Below, in pieces: positions 1-8,620 of a DNA stretch of 64,000 bases. How positions within the stretch are numbered: the stretch's first letter is position 1; every line of letters starts with the position of its first letter. The notes beneath the pieces were generated by a model. It searched no databases and was not told where the DNA came from. It saw nothing but the letters and a program-made list of their open reading frames with translations. The stretch is from NCBI GenBank assembly GCA_001464765.1, contig LNDV01000038.1, positions 1 to 64,000 of the forward strand, in the 5' to 3' direction. Position numbers and translations under genes: made by a program. The stretch is from Betaproteobacteria bacterium Ga0077526. GTDB lineage: Bacteria; Pseudomonadota; Gammaproteobacteria; Burkholderiales; Ga0077523.

Positions 1-2277
1 TCCGCCCCGACGACCGCGTCGGCCGGCAGCTTCGTGGCAACGACGGGGCAGACCCAGCAGACTGAGGCGCCTCCGGGCTCGTACGTATCGATCACGGGCG
101 CGACGGCCGCAACCTTGTCACCCGCCGGCTCCTACGTACCCACTGCCGGTGCCACCGCGGCGACGCTGGCCTCGCCCGGACACTTCGTCGCGACCACCGG
201 CCAGACAGCCCAGGAGGCCGCCGGACTCGGCAGCTACGTCTCCGTCAGCGGCGCCACCGCAGCCACCCTCGCTGCCCCAGGAAGTTTCGTGTCGACGACG
301 GGCGCTACCGCGTCCACGCTCGCACCGTCGGGCTACTTCGTCGCGGTATCGGGCGCATCCGCCGCCCAGCCGGCGATGTTCGGCTATCTCGCCGGGGTTC
401 TCGGGTCGACCGAAGAAGCGATGCTCAACGACGGCGGTGCCGGCGCAGGCCGTGCCGTACTCGCCATGTCGGGCGACACTCTGCAGATCGTGTCCGACCT
501 CACGTCGTCGCGCGGCATCTCGTCCGGCGCCGGGGGCGCCACGATCGCCACGGGCGCCAACAACGCCACGCTCAATGGCGTGATCAGCGGGATCGGCACG
601 CTCACGAAGACGGGCACCGGACACCTCACGCTCGGCGGTACGAGCACCTATACCGGCGCCACGCTGGTGTCCGCGGGCACGCTGGTCGTCAACGGGTCGA
701 TCGTGAGCGCTCCGACCATTGCCTCGGGTGCAACCCTCGGCGGGACCGGCACCGTAGGCTCGGTCACGGTCAACGGGACCGTCGCACCGGGCAACTCCAT
801 CGGCACGCTCAACGTGAACGGTAACTACATCGCGAACGCCGGCGCCGAACTGCAGATCGAACTCAACGATGCGGGCAGCAGCGACCGCGTCGCAGCGACT
901 GGCGCCGCCACGCTCGCGGGCTCGATTCGCTACCAGCCTCAGGTCGGCACCTACACGCTCAACACGACCTACACGATCCTCACGGCCCCGGGCGGGATCA
1001 CGGGCCGCTTCACGAGCGAGGCGATCGACAACATCACCCGCCTCGGCGGCCTGTCGATTCAGACGAACTACGGCGCGACCGCCGTCACGGCGACCTTGAC
1101 AGAGATGCCGTTCACCTCGATTGCCACGCCCGACACCAGCGCGATTGCCACCGCCCTGCAGAGGATGCGGGGTTCCGCCACCGGCGATCTGGGTACGGTG
1201 ATCAACGCGCTGACGGTGCTGCCGGCCGCGCAGACCGCCTTCGCCCTGTCTTCGCTCGATGCCAGGCTCTCGATGCTGTCGGGACGCGTGGACCAGCAGC
1301 TGACGCTCGGCGTGCAAAGCCTCGTCCAGCAGCGGCTGGCGACCGTGGCGGCCGGGAACGACTCGCCCGCCTGGTCCATGGTGGCTGCCGGTACGGCGTC
1401 CTCCGTCCCCGACGTGACGGCACCGCTGATGGCCGGCAACGGCGAAGGCGGACGCGGCACATGGGCCCAATTGCAGGGCATCACCGGATCGCTCGACAGC
1501 TCCGGCACGCAGACCGGCACGGACTACCGCGCGACGGCCCTTACGCTCGGCCATGACGTGCGCCTGCGCGCCGACCGTGTCTACGGTGCGGCGTTGACGA
1601 TCACCAACGCGCGGAGCGACTACGCCCTCGACCGGGGTTCGGCTTCCGGCAACGGACTGCGCTTCGACTTCTACGGCGAGCATCGTCCCGGCAGCTGGGT
1701 CCTCCAGTTCACGGCCGGCGCAGGCTATTCCTCGATCGACCAGTCGCGCCGCGCCACCGTGGGTGCCGTCGACCGCACGGCCACCAGCGACTTCCGGCGG
1801 GTGAGCGGCGGAGGGAGCCTTCGCGTGCTGCGTCCCCTGGCTTCCGATGGCCCGTGGACGTTTGCGCCCTTCGGTGGACTGGGCCTCACGTACGGCCGTC
1901 AGGGCGGCTACACCGAGACCGGCGCGAACAGCCTGAACCTCTCGGTGTCAGCGCTCAAGAACTACTACGTGAGCGCAGAGGCCGGCGTCGAAGCCTGGCG
2001 TGATTGGTCGATCGGCACCACGGTCGTCTCGCCCAGATTGGCGGTCGGCATTCGTCAGCAATGGACCTTCGGCGATGACCACGTGAATCAGAGTCTCGCG
2101 GACGTCGGCAGCTTCTCGACACCGACCTACGGCAACTCGCTGACGACGCTGTTCGCCAGGGTGGGTTTCGATGCGGCCATCGGGCAGTCGACGCGCGCGT
2201 ACGTCAGCCTCGCGACCAATCAGGGTACCGATCTGCGGGATTACCGGGCGCTGGTCGGTGTGCGTGTGAGCTGGTAA
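1..2277 (+). CDS. Autotransporter (type V secretion) with N-terminal 17-residue repeats, 5' partial
   Basis: The reading frame is open from base 1, so the true start lies upstream of the window; 758 residues are visible. The first ~125 residues are seven tandem copies of a 17-residue unit of the form xxGSYVSxTGATAATLA (51 bp in DNA). A passenger-associated transport repeat follows (LTKTGTGHLTLGG, then YTGATLVSAGTLVVNGS), then a beta-helical stretch, and a C-terminal autotransporter barrel of about 270 residues. The barrel ends in GVRVSW, a terminal aromatic as in outer-membrane proteins. It is probably a surface-displayed adhesin-like passenger; what it binds is unknown. The repeats resemble GCC2/GCC3-type Gly-Tyr repeats without their cysteines, which is only an impression. 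Confidence 0.85.
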   Translation, partial: SAPTTASAGSFVATTGQTQQTEAPPGSYVSITGATAATLSPAGSYVPTAGATAATLASPGHFVATTGQTAQEAAGLGSYVSVSGATAATLAAPGSFVSTTGATASTLAPSGYFVAVSGASAAQPAMFGYLAGVLGSTEEAMLNDGGAGAGRAVLAMSGDTLQIVSDLTSSRGISSGAGGATIATGANNATLNGVISGIGTLTKTGTGHLTLGGTSTYTGATLVSAGTLVVNGSIVSAPTIASGATLGGTGTVGSVTVNGTVAPGNSIGTLNVNGNYIANAGAELQIELNDAGSSDRVAATGAATLAGSIRYQPQVGTYTLNTTYTILTAPGGITGRFTSEAIDNITRLGGLSIQTNYGATAVTATLTEMPFTSIATPDTSAIATALQRMRGSATGDLGTVINALTVLPAAQTAFALSSLDARLSMLSGRVDQQLTLGVQSLVQQRLATVAAGNDSPAWSMVAAGTASSVPDVTAPLMAGNGEGGRGTWAQLQGITGSLDSSGTQTGTDYRATALTLGHDVRLRADRVYGAALTITNARSDYALDRGSASGNGLRFDFYGEHRPGSWVLQFTAGAGYSSIDQSRRATVGAVDRTATSDFRRVSGGGSLRVLRPLASDGPWTFAPFGGLGLTYGRQGGYTETGANSLNLSVSALKNYYVSAEAGVEAWRDWSIGTTVVSPRLAVGIRQQWTFGDDHVNQSLADVGSFSTPTYGNSLTTLFARVGFDAAIGQSTRAYVSLATNQGTDLRDYRALVGVRVSW

Positions 2278-2286
2278 GGGGACGAC

Positions 2287-2380
2287 GTAGCCCGGACGAG
2301 ACGCGAACGCGCCGACTCCGGGGATCGACCGCCGCATGCCGCCACCGCCCCCGGACTTCGCTTCGCTTCTTCCGGGCTAC
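2287..2380. repeat. REP-like palindromic unit, copy 1
   Basis: A 94-bp unit opens with GTAGCCCGGA and closes with its reverse complement TCCGGGCTAC. The interior contains CGACTCCGGGGA and CGGACTTCGCTTCGCTTCTTCC. It lies just after the autotransporter stop codon. The same ends recur at 2394-2487 and at 27.4-27.6 kb. Confidence 0.8.
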
Positions 2381-2393
2381 GAACTGCGAACTG

Positions 2394-2487
2394 GTAGCCC
2401 GGACGAGGCGCAAAAGCACCGACTCCGGGGAGCGATCGCCGCTTGCCACCACCGACCCCGGACTTCGCTTCGCTTCTTCCGGGCTAC
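2394..2487. repeat. REP-like palindromic unit, copy 2
   Basis: This is a direct tandem copy of the unit at 2287-2380, also 94 bp and with the same GTAGCCCGGA / TCCGGGCTAC ends, separated from it by 13 bp. The copies differ at a few interior positions. The pair fills most of the 300-bp gap between the autotransporter and the next gene. No gene is seen in the remainder (2488-2588). Confidence 0.8.
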
Positions 2488-2588
2488 GACCACGAATGGG
2501 CGACGCATCGCGGCGGGGACACGCACTGCCGGCGTGATGCAATCGGCATCCGTGCGATGATCGCGCCACTCCTTTCCACCCGGTGCCC

Positions 2589-4550
2589 ATGAACGCCGAT
2601 CTGCGCAACCTGCCGTCCCTCCGGGCGCGCGCCTTCGAAGCTTTCGGCGCCGGGCGCCACGACGTCGCCGAATCGCTGTTCTCCGACATCCGCGGCATCG
2701 CCCCGGACGACGCGGATGCGCTCCAGCATCTCGGCCTGATCGCCCTCGGACGCGGCGACTTCGCGCGTTCGCTCGACCTGCTGTCTCGCGCCGTCGTCGT
2801 GCACCCCCGCATGGCGCAGGCCCACTGCAACTTTGGCAATGCCCTCGCGCAAAGCGGCCGACTTATCGAGGCCGTCACTCAGTTCCGTGAAGCCATTTCC
2901 CTGCAACCCGATCTTGCCGACGCGTACTCGAATCTCGGCCTTGCGCTGACCTTCCTCGGCGAGACCGATGAAGCGGTTTTCGTGCTGCGCCGGGCGATCG
3001 CGCTCCGCCCGACGTTTCTCGAAGCGCACGTCAATCTCGGCGGAGCACTGCTCGCCCAGAAACGCGCCGCCGACGCGACCGAAGTGTTCCGGCGCGCGCT
3101 TGCGCTGCAGCCCGGTCACGCGGGGGTTCTCACCGGGCTTGCGCAGGCACTGATGGATCAGGGCCGCGCGGTAGCCGCAATGGAGACCTACCGCGAAGCG
3201 CTCGCGCACTCCCCCGGTTTCGCTCCAGCCTATGTCAACCTGAGCAGTGCGCAGATGGAAGCCGCCGATCTGGCCGGCGCCATCGCCACGCTCCGTGAAG
3301 GCATCGCGCGCAACCCGAACCACGGTGCCCTGCGATCGAATCTGCTGCTCGCCCTGCAGTACGACCCCGACGCCACGGATGCGGCAATCCTGGCGGAGAG
3401 CCGGCTGTGGGAGAAGGCCGTCGCCGCCGTCGCACCGCCGCCCCGCAAGCCCATCGATGCCAGTCGCCGGACTCTTCGTATCGGCCTGGTGTCGGCCGAT
3501 TTCCGGGCGCACCCGGTGGGCTGGTTCCTGCGAGGTGTCCTTGCCGCGCTGGGACGTCATGACTTCCAGCTCGTCGCGTACGCCAACCAGACGGTACGCG
3601 ATGCGATCACGGACGAAATCGCCCGCGCCTGCCAAGAATGGCGCTTCATCCAGGGGCTGGCCGACGCACAGGTCGCCGCGCAGGTGGAGGCAGACCGGAT
3701 CGACATCCTCATCGATCTGTCGGGCCATACCGCCGGCCATCGCCTCGGCGTCTTCGCCCTCCGACCGGCACCGCTGCAGGTGAGCTGGCTCGGATACTTC
3801 GCGACCACCGGGCTGTCGACCATTGATTGCGTGCTGATGGACGCAGACCACGTCCCGCCGGAGGCCCGCGCGGCGTTCTCGGAGCGAGTGGAGTATCTGT
3901 CGCCCTCCCGCTTCTGCTATCGGGCTCCGGACTATTCGCCGGCGCCGGCTCCGCCGCCCAGCGCGGTGAACGGCTTCGTGACGTTCGGCGGCTTCAACAA
4001 CGCCGCCAAGCTGAACGACGCGGTGATCGCGGTGTGGTCGGCCATTCTGGCGCGTGTGCCGCACAGCCGGCTCGTCCTGAAATGGAAGTCCTTCACGGAC
4101 CCTTTGCTCCGCGACCGCCTGCACCAGCGATTCGGTGCGCACGGCATTCCGCCGGGAAGGGTTCAGTTCCAGGGCGCGGAAGCCCACGACGCGATGCTGC
4201 TTTCCTACCGGGAGATCGACATCGCGCTCGACCCCTTCCCCTTCAGCGGCGCGACGACCACGTGCGAGGCTCTCTGGATGGGCGTGCCCGTGGTCACGTG
4301 GCCTGGGTCACGCCCGGTATCGCGCCAGAGTGCCGCGCTGCTCCGGACGATCGGTCTGGCGGAGTTGTGCGCAAGTTCCGCCGACGACTACGTGGACCGC
4401 GCCGTGCAGCTGGCCGGCGACGGCGCTCGTCTCGCCGAGATTCGCGCCGGCCTGCGCCGAAGGATGGGGGCCTCGCCCCTGTGCGACGGAGAACACTTCG
4501 CGGCCGAACTGGCGGGCGCCCTGCGCCGCGCCTGGCACGACGCAGCCTGA
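2589..4550 (+). CDS. TPR-repeat protein with SPINDLY / O-GlcNAc-transferase-like catalytic domain
   Basis: The protein is about 653 residues. Residues ~10-250 are tandem tetratricopeptide repeats (for example AHCNFGNALAQSGRLIEA and AYSNLGLALTFLGETDEA). Residues ~285-640 match the Glyco_transf_41 / SPINDLY domain, with the landmarks RIGLVSADFRAHPVGWF, DLSGHTAGHRLGVF, GYFATTGLSTIDCVLMD, FGGFNNAAKLND and LDPFPFSGATTTCEALWMGVP. Family members transfer a sugar from a nucleotide-sugar to protein Ser/Thr, and bacterial ones are linked to flagellin, exopolysaccharide or outer-membrane modification. The target is unknown. A GTG at 2583 is an alternative start, and no clear ribosome-binding site is seen for either. 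Confidence 0.85.
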   Translation: MNADLRNLPSLRARAFEAFGAGRHDVAESLFSDIRGIAPDDADALQHLGLIALGRGDFARSLDLLSRAVVVHPRMAQAHCNFGNALAQSGRLIEAVTQFREAISLQPDLADAYSNLGLALTFLGETDEAVFVLRRAIALRPTFLEAHVNLGGALLAQKRAADATEVFRRALALQPGHAGVLTGLAQALMDQGRAVAAMETYREALAHSPGFAPAYVNLSSAQMEAADLAGAIATLREGIARNPNHGALRSNLLLALQYDPDATDAAILAESRLWEKAVAAVAPPPRKPIDASRRTLRIGLVSADFRAHPVGWFLRGVLAALGRHDFQLVAYANQTVRDAITDEIARACQEWRFIQGLADAQVAAQVEADRIDILIDLSGHTAGHRLGVFALRPAPLQVSWLGYFATTGLSTIDCVLMDADHVPPEARAAFSERVEYLSPSRFCYRAPDYSPAPAPPPSAVNGFVTFGGFNNAAKLNDAVIAVWSAILARVPHSRLVLKWKSFTDPLLRDRLHQRFGAHGIPPGRVQFQGAEAHDAMLLSYREIDIALDPFPFSGATTTCEALWMGVPVVTWPGSRPVSRQSAALLRTIGLAELCASSADDYVDRAVQLAGDGARLAEIRAGLRRRMGASPLCDGEHFAAELAGALRRAWHDAA

Positions 4551-4596
4551 GCGTCCACGACTTCCGGGGTCATGGGGACCTCTACAGGGCGCTCTG

Positions 4597-4974
4597 TCAC
4601 ACGCCCATGTCGTTGAACACCTCGCGCGCAAGCCGAAAGCTCTCGATGGCCGCCGGCGCGCCGCAGTAGATCATCGTCGTCAGCAACACTTCGCGGATTT
4701 CGTCCTTCGTGAGACCGTTGTTGAGGGCGCCGCGCACATGCAGCTTGAGTTCGTGCGGACGGTTGAGCGCTGTGAGCATGGCGAGATTGAGCATGCTGCG
4801 GGTCTTGCGATCGAGCGTGGGCCGGTTCCAGACCTCGCCCCACGCGAAGCGCGTCACCAGTTCTTGCAGCGGTCGATTGAAGTCGTCCGCACTCGCGATC
4901 GCGTTGTCGACGTACTCCGCGCCCAGCACCTCCCGCCGGACCTTCAGACCCTTCTCGAACAGTTCATCTGCCAT
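4597..4974 (-). CDS. Carboxymuconolactone decarboxylase family protein
   Basis: The 125-residue protein has the length and pattern of the single-domain CMD family. It has an N-terminal GLKVRREVLG segment, RTLDRKTRSMLNLAMLTALN-like helices, then NGLTKDEIREVLL and YCGAPAAIESFR, matching the PcaC group (4-carboxymuconolactone decarboxylase of the protocatechuate branch). No other protocatechuate genes are nearby, so a role as a general gamma-carboxymuconolactone decarboxylase-like enzyme is as likely as true PcaC. It is divergent from the LysR gene at 5183 across a ~200-bp gap, an arrangement that often means LysR control. Confidence 0.85.
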   Translation of the reverse strand: MADELFEKGLKVRREVLGAEYVDNAIASADDFNRPLQELVTRFAWGEVWNRPTLDRKTRSMLNLAMLTALNRPHELKLHVRGALNNGLTKDEIREVLLTTMIYCGAPAAIESFRLAREVFNDMGV

Positions 4975-5182
4975 GACGTGGCTCTCCCATCGATGGCCGC
5001 GGCCCCTGCGGCCCGGCCGGCGATCGAGTGTCCGGGCGGCCTCGCGAGAGTGTCAAGGCAGCGTGAAGGCCGAATCGGGGCGTTGACGCTGCGCCCGAGC
5101 GCCCGCCATGATCCGGCCCGCGATCGCCGTCGGTCGCGCATCCGCGTCGCCGGCTGATCGGCGTTCTTCCAGGAGCCTCGGT

Positions 5183-6097
5183 GTGCTGCCCGATCTGATC
5201 TCCCTCGCGCTCTTCGTCCGGACCGTCGAAGCGGGCAGTCTGTCCAAGGCGGCCGAGCAGTCGCACATCGCGCTGGCGGCGGCGAGCCGGCGGATCACGC
5301 TGATGGAGCATCGCTACGGGGTCAAGCTGCTGTATCGCTCCAGCCAGGGCGTCGAGCCGACGCCGGCCGGCAAGGCGCTCGTGTTTCACGCCCGGCGCAT
5401 GCTGGAACAGGCGGAACACCTGCAGGCCGATCTGTCCGACTACTCACGCGGCGTCCGGGGTCACGTCCGGCTGCAGGCGAGCACCTCGGTCATCACGCAG
5501 TACCTGCCGCGCGATCTGGCGGCATTCGCCGCGAGCTTCCCCGACGTTAAGGTGGAACTGGAGGAGCGCCGCAGCCCGCAGATCGTCCAGGCCGTGCGCG
5601 ACGGCAACGCGGACATCGGCATCGTCATGGAAGACGCCGCCCTCGAAGGTCTGACGCGCTACGAGTACCGGCGGCACCACCTCGTGGCGATCGTTCCGAA
5701 GCACCACCCGGTGCGCAAACGCTCCGTGGCGTTCGTGGAACTGCTGGACCATGACTTCGTGGGTCTCGACGGGTCCGCCGCCATGACCCGGCTGATTGCC
5801 TGGGCCGCCACGGAGGCCGGCAAGCCCCTGCGCCTGCGGATGCAGGTCCAGAGCTTCGAGGCGGTCTCGGAACTCGTCCACGCGGGCATGGGCATCGGCC
5901 TGCTGCCGGAAGCCGCCGCCGCCAAGGTCGTCCAGACCATGGGGCTGCGCATCATCCGTCTCGAGGACGCCTGGGCCGAACGCCGGATGTACGTGTGCTT
6001 GCGCGATCTCGACAGCCTCCCCGTCGTGGCGCGGAAGCTCGTCGAGCAACTCGTCGGGCCGGCACTCCTGGACGCCGCAGCCGTCCCTTCGCGCTGA
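5183..6097 (+). CDS. LysR-family transcriptional regulator
   Basis: The 304-residue protein has an N-terminal winged helix (ISLALFVRTVEAGSLSKAAE, then SRRITLMEHRYGVKLLYRSS, then PTPAGKAL) and a LysR substrate-binding domain from about residue 90. I chose the GTG at 5183 because AGGAG lies 8 nt upstream (5171-5175) and the LysR domain begins at once. An ATG at 5108 would add 25 residues of low-complexity sequence. It is divergent from the CMD-family gene and ~285 bp upstream of the Liv transporter operon, so either could be its target. No ligand can be inferred. Confidence 0.88.
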   Translation: MLPDLISLALFVRTVEAGSLSKAAEQSHIALAAASRRITLMEHRYGVKLLYRSSQGVEPTPAGKALVFHARRMLEQAEHLQADLSDYSRGVRGHVRLQASTSVITQYLPRDLAAFAASFPDVKVELEERRSPQIVQAVRDGNADIGIVMEDAALEGLTRYEYRRHHLVAIVPKHHPVRKRSVAFVELLDHDFVGLDGSAAMTRLIAWAATEAGKPLRLRMQVQSFEAVSELVHAGMGIGLLPEAAAAKVVQTMGLRIIRLEDAWAERRMYVCLRDLDSLPVVARKLVEQLVGPALLDAAAVPSR

Positions 6098-6241
6098 CAG
6101 CCGACCTGCGCGCTTGTCCGGCGAGCCGGGCTACCGGGGCCCTCCGGGCGCCGCCAGAACCTCTCCCCGCCTCGCCACCCCCTCCCGATCGCGCCATTTT
6201 CGAAGGCCATTACCCCTGTTTCGGCGGGAAATCCGGGTCAA

Positions 6242-6260
6242 CCTTCGCTTTTCGCGAAGG
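6242..6260. promoter_or_regulatory. Short perfect hairpin in the LysR-livK intergenic region
   Basis: CCTTCGC-TTTTC-GCGAAGG forms a 7-bp stem with a 5-nt loop. It lies 144 bp downstream of the LysR stop and 121 bp upstream of the transporter operon start. It could be a weak terminator for the LysR gene or an operator. Two shorter palindromes (GAACCGAcctCGGTTC near 6326 and GTGAAcagcgaTTCAC near 6347) lie closer to the start codon. No -35/-10 pair is obvious. Confidence 0.35.
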
Positions 6261-6381
6261 CAAGCTTGCCGAATGACGCATTCCGCATCCATCATGCGCG
6301 CCCTACAGTCGCTGGATTGGGGGTGAACCGACCTCGGTTCCCGGAGTGAACAGCGATTCACACGACGGAGGAGCAATAACC

Positions 6382-7698
6382 ATGGGACTCAGATCCTTAC
6401 TGGGCGCTTGCGCGCTCTCCATGCTGGCGCTGGCCGGTTCACCGCTCGCACTGGCCCAGGCCGACAAGCCGGCGGAACTGAAGATTGGCATCACGACCTT
6501 CGTGACCGGGCCGGCATCGGTCTTCGGCGTGCCCGGCAAGGCTGCCGCGGAACTCTGGATCGAGGAGTTCAACGCCGCGGGTGGCATCAATGGCGTGAAG
6601 CTCGCCCCCATCTATCTCGACGAAGGACTGGGCGGCGACAACCTCCTGTCCGAGTACCGCCGCCTGGTGCAGGAACAGGGCGTGAAGGTGATGCTCGCCT
6701 CCATCTCCAGCGGAAACTGCAACATCATCGCCCCCGTCGCGGAAGACCTGAAGGTCCTCAACATTCTGTGGGACTGCTCCACCGAGAAGGTCCTGGAAGA
6801 CCGCCGCTACAAGTATGTGTTCCGCACCCAGGCCAACGCCACCACCGAGATGGTTGCGACGGTCCTGTACCTGCTGCGCACCAAGCCGGACTTCAAGACC
6901 ATCGCCGTGGTGAACCAGGACTACGCCTGGGGCCGTGACTCGTGGGAGATCTTCCGCAACACGCTCCTCGCGCTGAAGCCCGACGTGAAGATCGTCGCGG
7001 AACTGTTCCCCAAGTTCGGTGCGCCCGACTACTCCACGGAGATCTCCCGCCTCTCGGCGCTCAAGCCCGACGTGATCCTCTCCACGGCCTGGGGCGGTGA
7101 CCTCGACACCTTCGTGCGCCAGGCCTCCCAGCGCGGACTCATCAAGAAGTCGACGATGGTCCTGCCGCTCGTGGAAAGCTCGCTCGAGCGTCTCGGCACC
7201 GCCGTGCCGGACGGCGTGATCGGCGGCATGCGCGGCGATCACTACTACCTGCACCCCGAGTACAAGGATGACGCCCGGCACAAGGCTTTCGTGCAGAAGT
7301 TCCGTGCGAAGACCAAGGCCTACCCGATCTACCCCGTCTATCACATGGTGCAGGCGCTCGAAGCGCTGGCTGCCGGCTACGACAAGGCGATCAAGGCCAA
7401 CAAGGGCAAGTGGCCCACGACGGAGCAGGTGACCGACGCCATGCGCGGCCTCGAATTCCGCGGGCTCACGCGGCCGGTCCGCATCCGCGAGGACGGCCAG
7501 GGTCTGGAAGACCAGATGCTCGGTGTCACCAGGACGCTGCCCGGTCAACCCTTCGCGACGCTCACGAATCTCACGCTCGTCCCCGCCTCGCTCGTCACCA
7601 CCCCGGTGGGCCAGCGCTCTCCGGAATGGGTGAAGACCGTGAAGCCGGACCTGCTGAAGAGCCCGGCCATCAAGACCTTCCCCGACGCGGGCAACTGA
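6382..7698 (+). CDS. ABC transporter periplasmic substrate-binding protein (Liv/branched-chain type)
   Basis: The 438-residue protein is the periplasmic receptor of a HAAT-type importer. A signal peptide (GACALSMLALAGSPLALAQA) is followed by the peripla_BP_6 pattern: LKIGITTFVTGPASVFG, AAELWIEEFNAAGGINGVKL, then SGNCNIIAPVAEDLKV. The ATG at 6382 has GGAGGAG at 6367-6373, so I prefer it over an upstream GTG in the same frame. It heads an operon with two permeases and two ATPases. The family binds amino acids but also aromatic and other carboxylic acids, and the downstream catabolic genes favour an organic acid or its precursor. Confidence 0.9.
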   Translation: MGLRSLLGACALSMLALAGSPLALAQADKPAELKIGITTFVTGPASVFGVPGKAAAELWIEEFNAAGGINGVKLAPIYLDEGLGGDNLLSEYRRLVQEQGVKVMLASISSGNCNIIAPVAEDLKVLNILWDCSTEKVLEDRRYKYVFRTQANATTEMVATVLYLLRTKPDFKTIAVVNQDYAWGRDSWEIFRNTLLALKPDVKIVAELFPKFGAPDYSTEISRLSALKPDVILSTAWGGDLDTFVRQASQRGLIKKSTMVLPLVESSLERLGTAVPDGVIGGMRGDHYYLHPEYKDDARHKAFVQKFRAKTKAYPIYPVYHMVQALEALAAGYDKAIKANKGKWPTTEQVTDAMRGLEFRGLTRPVRIREDGQGLEDQMLGVTRTLPGQPFATLTNLTLVPASLVTTPVGQRSPEWVKTVKPDLLKSPAIKTFPDAGN

Positions 7699-7714
7699 GT
7701 CCGCGGCAGTCGTC

Positions 7715-8620
7715 ATGACCTTCGATCTCCTGCTCCTGGCGCTCGCCGACGGATTCTCGTACGCGGGGCTGCTGTTCCTCGTGGCGCTCGGCCTCACGCT
7801 GATCTTCGGCGTGATGGGCATCGTGAACGTGGCCCACGGCAGCTTCTACGCGTTCGGCGGCTACACGGCGGCGACCATCGCCCTGTGGCTCGTCGAACGG
7901 CAGGCCCCCACCTTCGTGCTGCTCGGGGGTCTGCTCGTCGCCGCGGTGGTGGTCGGGGTCATCCTCGGCACCGCGGTGGAAGCCGGACTGCTGCGCCGGG
8001 TGCAGGACAAGGACCCGATCCTCCAGCTCCTCGTCACGTTCGCCGCGTTCATGATCTTCGAGGATCTCCAGCGGCTCATCTGGGGTGCTCAGCCCCAGAC
8101 CGCCGCCGAGATCGTGGATCGCCTGGGCAACGTCGAGCTCTTCGACGTGACGTACACGGTGTATCAGGTGATCCTCATTCCGGCGGTGGCGGCCATTGCC
8201 TACCTGCTGCTGCGGGGCTTCCTCCGCCGCACCCGGATCGGCAAGCAGATCGTCGCGGTCACCCACAGCCGTGAAGTCGCCACCGCGCTGGGCATCAACG
8301 CCCGGCGCATCGGCTGGCTCACCTTCCTGATCGGCGCCGTGCTCGGCGCCCTTGGCGGCGCCCTCGCGGCGCCGATCACTTCCCTGGTCCCCGGCGTCGG
8401 TACCGACATGATCGTTCTGTCGTTCTCCGTCGTGGCTACCGCGGGTCTCGGCCAGATCACCGGCGCGCTCATCACGGCGCTGATGATCGGCGTCGCCCGC
8501 TCCATTGCGGTCTACACCATGCCCGAACTCGAAGTGGTGGTTCCCTACCTCATCATGGTGGTGGTGCTGCTGATCCGCCCGAGCGGCCTGTTCACCGTCG
8601 CACAGGCACGGAGGATCTGA
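7715..8620 (+). CDS. ABC transporter permease, LivH type
   Basis: The 301-residue inner-membrane protein has about eight hydrophobic segments and the BPD_transp_2 signature (FGVMGIVNVAHGSFYAFGGY near the N terminus; GINARRIGWLTFLIGAVLGALGG in the centre). It forms the translocation pore with the LivM-like partner. It starts 16 nt after the binding-protein gene, and its TGA overlaps the next ATG by one base (TGATG at 8618-8622), which implies translational coupling. Confidence 0.9.
   Translation: MTFDLLLLALADGFSYAGLLFLVALGLTLIFGVMGIVNVAHGSFYAFGGYTAATIALWLVERQAPTFVLLGGLLVAAVVVGVILGTAVEAGLLRRVQDKDPILQLLVTFAAFMIFEDLQRLIWGAQPQTAAEIVDRLGNVELFDVTYTVYQVILIPAVAAIAYLLLRGFLRRTRIGKQIVAVTHSREVATALGINARRIGWLTFLIGAVLGALGGALAAPITSLVPGVGTDMIVLSFSVVATAGLGQITGALITALMIGVARSIAVYTMPELEVVVPYLIMVVVLLIRPSGLFTVAQARRI

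Noticed and set aside
1..400. Tandem 51-bp repeats as a CRISPR array
   Set aside because: The repeats are in frame and coding, without unique spacers.
118..1683. Long minus-strand frame opposite the autotransporter
   Set aside because: It mirrors the codon periodicity of the plus-strand repeats and barrel, has Arg/Gly-rich low-complexity protein and matches no family I know.
4597..4974. Assigning the CMD-family gene as pcaC
   Set aside because: The other protocatechuate genes are absent and single-domain CMD proteins have varied functions, so only the family was named.
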